Assembly (NCBI GenBank): GCA_034440635.1
Contig: JAOTON010000977.1
Coordinates: 558,001-622,000, forward strand
From: Lepas anatifera
Taxonomy: Eukaryota > Arthropoda > Thecostraca > Lepadidae
Reading direction: 5' to 3'
DNA: 64,000 nt
Positions 11,101-23,142 of this stretch are shown here, piece after piece. A program made the translations under genes and the position numbers. The notes beneath the pieces are model-generated. The model was not told where the DNA came from, made no database searches, and was given only the letters and a program-made list of their open reading frames with translations. The stretch's first letter is position 1. Each line of letters opens with the position of its first letter.

Positions 11101-14100
11101 GTGCTTGCCCCACAGGTGTTATATTGGTATCCTATTCGGCATGAACTCATTTTTTATCATCAGAAGGGTTGAAAGTTTTGTAAATATTTGAACCAGAATG
11201 GGATTCCAGGGCCCTGAACAGGCGTGCACGCGCGCCCGGTACTCACCAGCAGTTGGATTGTGAACGGAGCCTTGTTTCATGAGGCCACCATATACGAACC
11301 AAATACAGGCACCCAGCGATAGTGTGCGATTCAAATGCCGTTCACATGGAGCCAGCCACACGCGAAAGCGAATAATGGCCCACATAACTGGCCCCATCAC
11401 CACCATGGAGACGGCGATCCACAGCCACACCTGAGAGAAAAACCAGAATCAAGTGTAAGTCAGCACTTGTTAGGTACTCAACCTAGCAAAGTCGTTGAGT
11501 TAGCAGGTTTTGGATTGGCGTCCAGCCAGCTGGTTCAGGTGTCACAAATACCTGCAGTTGTATTTGAATTTGCTGCAAACACTCTCGCGAAATTAAGGTT
11601 TTTGAAGCGTCAACGTATGAATCAACAGTGCAGCCGGATATGTGTTGCTCAAGACTATCAGGCTGGTCAAAATGTTTCACCCAAAAGCAAATTAAATGAA
11701 AATAGTATACAAATCTAAATATTCTGCTCATTAGTTTTCAAACGTTGGATATCCTCTGTACTCAGGCCACGTCTATGAAATTTAAAGTGGGAAAAATCAC
11801 GCCTGTATGCTTCATGAAAATGGTTTTCATATAACATATTACAATAAAAAGTTTAAGATGGCTGGTAGGTGACATTAACAGAGGATAATCACATATATAT
11901 TTGCACGCGACTTTTTTCTGTTCACGTTTGTCCACCTTTAATTATGTCATCCCGGGATGGCATTGTTAATCATCGTTTCATTAACGGCTATCCTCAATCG
12001 CCAATGTTTTTGGTCGGAGCATTAATTCAGTGCTGCCGTGACGGTTAATAGCCGCCCCACGATGCCGTGAGCGGCGCCCGAAACAATACACTGTAGTCGC
12101 CAGCCGACGCTGGACCGTCACCATAGGCACTGCCACACAAAGGCGAGCGGCGGGTGGAGCCCGGCGCCCCGGGGAACGCAGCGTACTTCATCGAAGTGGT
12201 TGCATGTATACTTCGAGGCTTATTTCACTACAGGGTGGTACGATTATGACAAGGCGCGACATATGGGTTTCGGGTACCTGAAGGAGGTTTGCAAGCAGTT
12301 CCTTGCAATGTGGAGTATTCTTCCTCACAAGGCATCGCAAATTGGGCCGGAAAAATAGTCATGAAGTCACAACAGATCAAATAAGTTGTTATCCAAAAGT
12401 TTTCTAACGAAACTAAATCTGCAATTTCTGCCGCTAACGCCAGTTTTTGGCCTACCCAGAGCCACCGAAGGCACCTGGTGATATTTCAATTGAAAATTGC
12501 GTTTTCTAAAAATGTTCCCAGACCATCAATATTTTGACTTTTTCTGCGCTTGATTGAAGTAAAACCCATATAAAAACCCCATATCGAGTCGTGTGTCTAA
12601 TTCACGTCAGACTGGGACATTTTGCCACACCACTCCCTCCTCCCCGTATTCTCGCACAAGTATACCCGGCCAGACATCCCAGCCTTCTCACACACATATA
12701 CCCGGCCAGACATCCCAGTCTTCTCACACACGTATATCCGGCCAGACATCCCAGCCTTCTCACACACGTATACCCGGCCAGACATCCCAGTCTTCTCACA
12801 CACGTATACCCGGCCAGACATCCCAGTCTTCTCACACACGTATACCCAGCTAGACATCCCAGTCTTCTCACACACGTATACCCGGCTAGACATCCCAGTC
12901 TTCTCACACACGTATACCCGGCCAGACATCCCAGTCTTCTCACACACGTATACCCGGCCAGACATCCCAGTCTTCTCACACACGTATACCCGGCCAGACA
13001 TCCCAGTCTTCTCACACACGTATACCCGGCCAGACATCCCAGTCTTCTCACACACGTATACCCGGCCAGACATCCCAGTCTTCTCACACATGTATACCCG
13101 GCCAGACATCCCAGTCTTCTCACACACGTATACCCGGCCAGACATCCCAGTCCTCTCACACACGTATACCCGGCCAGACATCCCAGTCCTCTCACACACG
13201 TATACCCGGCCAGACATCCCAGTCTTCTCACACACGTATACCCTGTCAGACATCCCAGTCTTCTCACACACGTATACCCGGCCAGACATCCCAGCCTTCT
13301 CACACACGTATACCCGGCCAGACATCCCAGCCTTCTCACACACGTATACCCGGCCAGATACCATAGTCCTCTCACACAAGTATACCCGGCCAGACATCCC
13401 AGTCTTCTCACACACATATACCCGGCCAGACATCCCAGTCTTCTCACACACGTATACCCGGCCAGACATCCCAGCCTTCTCACACACGTATACCCGGCCA
13501 GACATCCCAGCCTTCTCACACACGTATACCCGGCCAGACATCCCAGTCTTCTCACACATGTATACCCGGCCAGACATCCCAGCCTTCTCACACACGTATA
13601 CCCGGCCAGACATCCCAGTCTTCTCACACACGTATACCCAGCCAGACATCCCAGTCTTCTCACACACGTATACCCGGCCAGACATCCCAGTCTTCTCACA
13701 CTCGTATACCCGGCCAGACATCCCAGTCTTCTCACACACGTATACCCTGTCAGACATGCCAGTCCTCTCACACACGTATACCCGGCCAGACATCCCAGTC
13801 TTCTCACACTCGTATACCCGGCCAGACATCCCAGTCTTCTCACACACGTATACCCTGTCAGACATCCCAGTCCTCTCACACACTTATACCCGGCCAGACA
13901 TCCCAGCCTTCTCACACACGTATACCCGGCGAGACATCCCAGTCTTCTCACACACGTATACCCTGCCAGACATCCCAGTCTTCTCACACACGTATACCCG
14001 GCCAGACATCCCAGCCTTCTCACACACGTATACCCGGCCAGACATCCCAGTCTTCTCACACACGTATACACGGCCAGATATCCCAGTCTTCTCACACACG

Positions 14101-17100
14101 TATACCCGGCCAGACATCCCAGCCTTCTCACACTCGTATACCCGGCCAGACATCCCAGTCTTCTCACACACGTATACCCGGCCAGACATCCCAGTCTTCT
14201 CACACACGTATACCCGGCCAGACATCCCAGTCCTCTCACACACGTATACCCGGCCAGACATCCCAGTCTTCTCACACACGTATACCCTGTCAGACATCCC
14301 AGTCCTCTCACACACGTATACCCGGCCAAACATCCCAGTCCTCTCACACACGTATACCCGGCCAGACATCCCAGTCTTCTCACACACGTATACCCTGTCA
14401 GACATCCCAGTCCTCTCACACACGTATACCCGGCCAGACATCCCAGTCTTCTCAAATGCGTATATACCCAGTCAGACATCACAGTCTTCTCACACACGTA
14501 TACCCGGCCAGACATCCCAGTCTTATCACACACGTATACCCGGCCAGACATCCCAGTCTTCTCACACACGTATACCCGGCCAGACATCCCAGTCCTCTCA
14601 CACACGTATACCCGGCCAGACATCCCAGTCTTCTCACACACGTATACCCTGTCAGACATCCCAGTCCTCTCACACACGTATACCCGGCCAAACATCCCAG
14701 TCCTCTCACACACGTATACCCGGCCAGACATCCCAGTCCTCTCACACACGTATACCCGGCCAGACATCCCAGTCTTCTCACACACGTATACCCGGCCAGA
14801 CATCCCAGTCTTCTCACACACGTATACCCGGCCAGACATCCCAGTCCTCTCACACACGTATACCCGGCCAGACATCCCAGTCTTCTCACACACGTATACC
14901 CGGCCAGACATCCCAGTCTTCTCACACACGTATACCCGGCCAGACATCCCAGTCTTCTCACACACGTATACCCTGTCAGACATCCCAGTCTTCTCACACA
15001 CGTATACCCGGCCAGACATCCCAGTCTTCTCACACACGTATACCCGGCCAGACATCCCAGTCCTCTCACACACGTATACCCGGCCAGACATCCCGGTCTT
15101 CTCACACACGTATACCCGGCCAGACATCCCAGTCTTCTCACACACGTATACCCGGCCAGACATCCCAGTCCTCTCACACACGTATACCCGGCCAGACATC
15201 CCAGTCTTCTCACACACGTATACCCTGTCAGACATCCCGGTCTTCTCACACACGTATACCCGGCCAGACATCCCAGTCTTCTCACACACGTATACCCGGC
15301 CAGACATCCCAGTCCTCTCACACACGTATACCCGGCCAGACATCCCAGTCTTCTCACACACGTATACCCGGCCAGACATCCCAGTCTTCTCACACACGTA
15401 TACCCGGCCAGACATCCCAGTCCTCTCACACACGTATACCCGGCCAGACATCCCAGTCTTCTCACACACGTATACCCGGCCAGACATCCCTGTCCTCTCA
15501 CACACGTATACCCGGCCAGACATCCCAGTCTTCTCACACACGTATACCCGGCCAGACATCCCAGTCTTCTCACACACATATACCCGGCCAGACATCCCAG
15601 TCTTCTCACACACGTATACCCAGCCAGACATCCCAGTCTTCTCACACACGTTATACCCGGCCAGACATCCCAGTCTTCTCAAATGCGTATATACCCAGTC
15701 AGACATCACAGTCTTCTCACACACGTATACCCGGCCAGACATCCCAGTCTTCTCACACACGTATACCCGGCCAGACATCCCAGTCTTCTCACACACGTAT
15801 ACCCGGCCAGACATCCCAGTCTTCTCACACACGTATACCCGGCCAGACATCCCAGTCTTCTCACACACGTATACCCGGCCAGACATCCCAGCCTTCTCAC
15901 ACACGTATACCCGGCCAGACATCCCAGTCTTCTCACACACGTATACCCGGCTAGACATCCCAGTCTTCTCACACACGTATACCCGGCCAGACATCCCAGT
16001 CTTCTCACACACGTATACCCGGCCAGACATCCCAGTCTTCTCACACACGTATACCCGGCCAGACATCCCAGTCTTCTCACACACGTATACCCGGCCAGAC
16101 ATCCCAGTCTTCTCACACACGTATACCCGGCCAGACATCCCAGTCTTCTCACACACGTATACCCGGCCAGACATCCCAGTCTTCTCACACACGTATACCC
16201 GGCCAGACATCCCAGTCTTCTCACACACGTATACCCTGTCAGACATCCCAGTCCTCTCACACACGTATACCCGGCCAGACATCCCAGTCTTCTCACACAC
16301 GTATACCCGGCCAGACATCCCAGTCTTCTCACACACGTATACCCGGCCAGACATCCCAGTCTTCTCACACACGTATACCCGGCCAGACATCCCAGTCTTC
16401 TCACACACGTATACCCGGCCAGACATCCCAGTCTTCTCACACACGTATACCCGGCCAGACATCCCAGTCCTCTCACACACGTATACCCGGCCAGACATCC
16501 CGGTCTTCTCACACACGTATACCCGGCCAGACATCCCAGTCTTCTCACACACGTATACCCGGCCAGACATCCCAGTCTTCTCACACACGTATACCCGGCC
16601 AGACATCCCAGTCTTCTCACACACGTATACCCTGTCAGACATCCCAGTCCTCTCACACACGTATACCCGGCCAGACATCCCAGTCTTCTCACACACGTAT
16701 ACCCGGCCAGACATCCCAGTCTTCTCACACACGTATACCCGGCCAGACATCCCAGTCTTCTCACACACGTATACCCGGCCAAACATCCCAGTCCTCTCAC
16801 ACACGTATACCCGGCCAGACATCCCAGTCTTCTCACACACGTATACCCGGCCAGACATCCCAGTCCTCTCACACACGTATACCCGGCCAGACATCCCAGT
16901 CTTCTCACACACGTATACCCGGCCAGACATCCCAGTCTTCTCACACACATATACCCGGCCAGACATCCCAGTCTTCTCACACATGTATACCCGGCCAGAC
17001 ATCCCAGTCTTCTCACACACGTATACCCATCCAGACATCCCAGTCTTCTCACACACGTATACCCAGCCAGACATCCAAGTCTTCTCACACACGTATACCC

Positions 17101-20100
17101 GGCCAGACATCCCAGTCTTCTCACACACGTATACCCGGCCAGACATCCCAGTCTTCTCACACACGTATACCCGGCCAGACATCCCAGTCTTCTCACACAC
17201 ATATACCCGGCCAGACATCCCAGTCTTCTCACACACGTATACCCGGCCAGACATCCCAGTCTTCTCACACTCGTATACCCGGCCAGACATCCCAGTCTTC
17301 TCACACACGTATACCCAGCCAGACATCCCAGTCTTCTCACACACGTATATACCCGGCCAGACATCCCAGTCTTCTCAAATGCGTATATACCCAGTCAGAC
17401 ATCACAGTCTTCTCACACACGTATACCCGGCCAGTCATCCCAGTCTTCTCACACACGTATACCCGGCCAGACATCCCAGTCTTCTCACACACGTATATAC
17501 CCGGCCAGACATCCCAGTCTTCTCAAATGCGTATATACCCAGTCAGACATCACAGTCTTCTCACACTCGTATACCCGGCTAGACATCCCAGTCGTCTCAC
17601 ACACGTATACCCGGCCAGACACGCGCACCTGCACCGTGAAGGGCTCGAGAAGAGAGTCGTCGTGTTTCTCCGGGCGAGGTCGCCGGATCAACAGCCCGAT
17701 CTGGGAGTAGGTGGTGGTCTCGCCGAAGGAGACGATGTTGTTCCGTGGGCTGGTGGCTGCAATGAAGCTGCCCGAGATGTCCACCTCCTGTCGCGGCACA
17801 GTGCCAGTGATTCGTCAATCACGGCGTCAGGTGCTGATTGGAATCAATTTATACTGTCTCTGTCAAGAGCAGTTGGACGGATAATAAATTTATTCAGTTT
17901 CGCAAGTTTGCTGGTTGACAGCATACTCTCTTTTGTACAGGAAATGCACGAGCCAAATTTTGATTATATCCGTTGCGTTTGGTCCCAGTGCCCAATGGTT
18001 GAATTTTCCTGTTGAGAGCCAAATCTTCGAAATAATCGAAGAGACTTAAAAAAGGATGCATTCCATGTCTCAAAAAGGGCTTATTTGATATATCTTGTGA
18101 TGTAGACAAAACCTTATAATGATACAACTACTCTCCATGAATAAGGTTATTTACGACCCATAAGCAGACACAATGTTTTTAGGCAAATTGTTGTGTGGAA
18201 TTGGGCTGTAAATCAAAACGCAACGATCAGAGAGCGTTTCTGCAGCTGCAGTATCTTTTCCACAAGACATTTGATTTCGAATGATAATAACTTGGACTGT
18301 CCTCGAGAATCGTTTCGATAATCAGTTGTGATCTCAATAGGAGGGGTGTTTGAGTTTTATAGGAAGGTAGGGGGACGCAACGGATCGGAACCAAATTCGG
18401 CATAATGGATGAGGGCTTCATGAGCAGTGGAGGACACGGTACACCTGGCAAGTTAGTACAGGTTAGACTTTTTTGGGGCATATTGTTCGGTTATACCCAT
18501 GAGCACTCTTAGATAGCCGAGTCTTTCTTTTCAGGTGTAGTTATAGATAGAAAATTGTTTGCAAAAAATGTGATTTAATCTGATCTAATAAGCCGGACTA
18601 ACCGATCTGTTCAAGCATGCACCTTGAGAGTTCCAGTATTGTGGTGGATCAGAAGGAACATTTCTTGCACACGCAGCGAAACATTGTAAAAGTTAACCCG
18701 CCCCCACCGGGTCCGGCGCCACCTTCCCCACCGGGGCCTCGCCCCCTTACGAATATGGGCGTGGCACGGTGCAAAGCTCGTAATCACTAATTACTTGCAT
18801 GTTTGTGTGTTTGTTTGATGGTCATTGTGATGGCTATTCCAATATGCAATGATTACAACTGGGCATAACGTTATGCATGAGCTATTGAGACCTGGTGTAA
18901 TTTGATGAATTGCGTACTTTTCCCAGGAACGTAAAACCTCCCGCCTGTTTGACCGCCGTCACCTGACCTATATACTGAGGTCTGGGTAAGTGACCTTGCT
19001 ATATATGGGGCAAAACGGTTTTTCCCGCTCTAGTTGGTAAGATTGTCAAATACTGTTTTGACCTCTACTGTGACCTTAAAGTCAGGGCAATATACCCTAT
19101 CCGTGGTGTCAAAACGTTGTTCTGGCGTCTGAGTTTGAATTTTTTGTGGCTTTTATATAGAAATAGTTTTCCCATGCTTTTCCATGGGAGGTCGCCTCTG
19201 ACCTGACCTGACGAAATCAAAATCCCGGACCTTTACCCTGTAAGTGGGTAATCGATCGACTTGAAATTGCCTAAGTTAGTATGGGACCTGTTGACCTTGT
19301 GACCTACCTGTGACCCGGTAAAATTGATGATGGAAATGATGGGGCCAGTCGCCGTCTGTCAAATTGGGGGGGTTAAACTTAAAAATAAGAGATAATAAAT
19401 TTCATGAGGATAGCGGATTGGATTTGCAAAACTTCATTAAAAGAGGATTGGGGATTGCATGATCAATTTTAATGAGAAGATTCAAAGCTTTCAGACTTTC
19501 ACAAAGGACTTTCCCGATGCCTGGGAGTATGTTAATGTTCTTTTTACTGATCAGAATAACCATTGCAAGGTTTCATTATCTTTTCATTGAGGTTATCTTC
19601 AGCGCTGGTGGTCGCATAGGGGGTGGGCAAGGGGCCATGGCTCTTAAAAATTGAAAAATTTTGGCCGATTTATTTTATCAGAAAAAACACTGTTTTTGTG
19701 ATTTTCCCCTCCCAAACGGTGGTTCTGCGTCTGCTCCTGAATTCTTCAGCAACTCAGGATGGGTATAATTACTACGGGGAGCCACGCGAGGTGATGCCCA
19801 ATAAGGGTGTGAAATCTGGTCCTGTGTCAAAGGATGGACAATCTCCCCTGAAGCGTGTTAAAAACTGTGCTTAGTATGATTCCTGCGCATGGGTTTGACA
19901 TCGAGTTTAAAAATCCCCGGCATGTTCCTATAACTGAAACGTGTTCATATAGTCTGCTCAGAGTGCTGAGTAAAATTCCAGCTATATGGAGGTGCGTATT
20001 AGCAGCGCGTAAAAATGTGTTATATTTTGGGGTGCATTCCAGCTGCATTATTTGCAACTTTTTAACTGCTGAGGCAATATGGTATTGCAAACTCTTCTCT

Positions 20101-22932
20101 GTGGGAATAGATTTTGATAATCAAATTATACTTGCTCGGGCGCTCGAAGCTCGGTCGTTCGCCCCGAGAAACGGATGCACTGATCGCAGAGCCACTGCAC
20201 CACTTTGCAACATAGCAGTGTAGGAACATATAACAAGAAGATTGCAGACATTGATTGCTGCCTCCCCCATTTGCAGCGGTCAAGCTGCAGGACTGGTGTA
20301 TTGGTGTACTTGTGTGCAACTTTGGAGCAAACTCAGTCCCATGACGATATGGCGGCAATATGTCCTACGGGGAAAATGTACGGCATGGAACCGCTGCAGC
20401 TTGAAGTGATTGCTTGTCTGGAAAGTGCATGTCCTTGCATTTCGCATTTTATGTGATGGGTGCAAAATGACCTTGGGATTATTATCAAAAACCACCGTTC
20501 GGCCAAGAAGTACACACATTGGTATACGGCTTGAATAAGACGAGCCCTGAACCACACTTGTGCCAATGCCACACTGAAATCACTCAACATGTAACTGTGA
20601 AGCTTTAACCTTATTCCTGTCTCATTTTCCTGCGATATACCCGATACGGTAAGTTTATAAATTTCCCCTTAACTAGATTGGGCAGACTCCTGAAAGTTTT
20701 AAGAGAATTTGTTTACAGGAGTGGAGCTATGACTCGGTATTTAGAAATGATATATTCACAAATCTAGTATTATCGTGTACGGTGCGTTCTTTTACAAAAA
20801 GATATCCGCCAGTAACAATGCTGAGAGAAGGTAGAATGTTTGAATGTTATGGACGGAATTTCAGGTGATAGTTACTTTACATTTTCAAGCAATGATCGAT
20901 GCTTTGAATCACAAGTCACACGTGCACTAAGCAAGTGCAAAAAGGCATATTAAGGGTAATGTGACATAACACACGCAGTGGAGAGGGGTAAAGTGTCAAC
21001 GCGCAATGGAGGAGGTCCTAAAATGCCTCCCTTGAGTTCGCGGAAACCAAGACGGTTAGAAAAACGTCCGATGGGGGTTTTTGGGGGCGATGGTAGTGTA
21101 CCTAGGCCAATGATAAGGTTTCATTGACCTAGGCTAACATCCTCAAGGTCAAACGAGGTCGTTAAGGTCAAATCTGGGCCGTGCTGGAGACCTATTGGGA
21201 AATACCGCGATTATATACAAAAAGTTGGGAATATACAAAAAGCAGTCGAAGAGCATAGAGGTAAGGTCCCACACAATTTTATCTGAAATTTTGAGATAAA
21301 GATCGTTCAAGGCCAATGACCTATGACGTAGCAGTATGTTAAGTAGCCTCAACTATGAAGTCATAACATAACAAATGTCATACTAAATAGTGTCATTTGA
21401 CCGGAATACTGGGGTCAATGGCATTGACCTGTGACCTTTGACCTTGACCTTCATATTGGTTCACCTTGACATATAAGCTGATTAAACGATATTATGACGT
21501 CACCACTCGGTCTACAGTGCGGCCGAATTGGTGCGACCGCGCGATTGCGACGGTCTCAAAATATAGGACTAACATTGAAAGCCCATGAATCCAAAAAGTA
21601 TGCACCGATTTTCAAAAACATTCAGCAATCGACGCGCTCATAAATTTTCCAAAATATGGAGAAATAGCGTTTTCTGGCGGAGAATGGTTCTCTGGCCACC
21701 TTGCAAAAAGGTGTGGGGGTGGGAAGAACCCTTTAGGACCCTCTTCACTGAGCGTGTTTACAGTGCCAATACTTAGGGGCTTTTCACGTATGACGTCAGC
21801 CAAATTTGAGGGCTTTAGGACATCCTCCCCCTTTGTCAGACATCTTCAGAAAATTGCTGACCCCTCTCCTCCCCTTCGTCAGCAATTGCCAGAAATTTCC
21901 AGCCCTTCCCTCTCTTGACAGCGACAGTGGTTGACACGAGCAATCACTCAGAGACGCCACAAAACTACAGTACTCGGCCGGTACGTGCTGCTGGTAGCAG
22001 TGGGTACGGTGTGCCTTTGCGAAGTTAGTGCTGCTGTCCCCGAGCCCCCAGTATCAACAGTCGCCGGCCCCGCTCAGGTTCTGACGGGCCGAGCACCCGC
22101 ACCCTATTCTGCCCTGGTTCGGACGGTTAAGACCACCATCTCCACCGCCCATCAGCACCAACGCACGGGCTGTGACCGAAATCTCCCCAAACCAATCGCC
22201 CACTTCACTATATAGTAATATATAAAAATAATAGCAGATAATAGCATAAATGATGCTTTTAAAATCATTTTGAGCTATCTGATGTATGTGCTATATTTGT
22301 ATTCGCTGTTTTGGTTCATTCATTATTCATCCCTCCCCTCCCCCAACGAATTTGAAAGGTTTTTCGAATCTTTTTTCAATCCAAGTCCCTGCTCGTAATC
22401 ACTTTTTGCTTGTATTTCGTGAGCTATGCTTTTGACCTCAGCACCCTCATACTCAAGGCCTTGGGACGCCATTACTCAATCTCAAGACCACATGTTAGGA
22501 ACAAGATTAGTCTCGGCATGATTAGTCACGGTCTTACCTTGCGGATCACCTGTCCCATGACACCGATCCAGTCTCCACTGATGGCGTTAGGCACTCCACC
22601 GGTACCCGAGGGCGCCGGCACGTACTGGATGGAGAAGCCGAACATTTCAGACAGCATGCTGATCAGGTAAAACGACCACCGATCGGGATCCAGGCGCGAG
22701 TTCAAGTAGTCCTCGGTTGGCAACTGTCGCGAGAGAGAGAGAGAGTGAATGAGTGAGAGTGAGAGAGAGAGAGAAAGAGAGAGAGAAAGAGAGTGAGTGA
22801 GTGAGTGAGAGAGAGAGAGAGAGAAAGAAAGGGAGAGAGTGAGTGAGTGAGTGAGTGAGTGAGTGAGTGAGTGAGTGCGAGAGAGAGAGTGAGAGAGAGA
22901 GTGAGTGAGTGAGAGTGAGAGGGAGAGAGAGA

Positions 22933-22999
<67 letters not shown>

Positions 23000-23099
23000 G
23001 TGAGAGTGAGAGGGAGAGAGAGAGAGAGAGAGAGTGTGAGAGAGAAAGAGAAAGAGAGAGAGAGTGAGTGAGTGAGTGAGTGAGTGAGTGAGTGAGAGG

Positions 23100-23142
<43 letters not shown>

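Noticed and set aside
11335..11718. Plus-strand 127-codon ORF
   Set aside because: It is the complement of the IR TM1 exon and its acceptor region.
12646..17623. CRISPR-like array with 36-bp repeats
   Set aside because: Repeats are directly adjacent with no unique spacers, and the surroundings are a eukaryotic gene.
12591..17710. ORFs of more than 1000 codons on both strands over the minisatellite (Tyr-Pro-Ala-Arg-His-Pro type and others)
   Set aside because: A 36-base unit without stops stays open in several frames on both strands. The array lies wholly in an intron of a well-supported gene, with no start context of its own.
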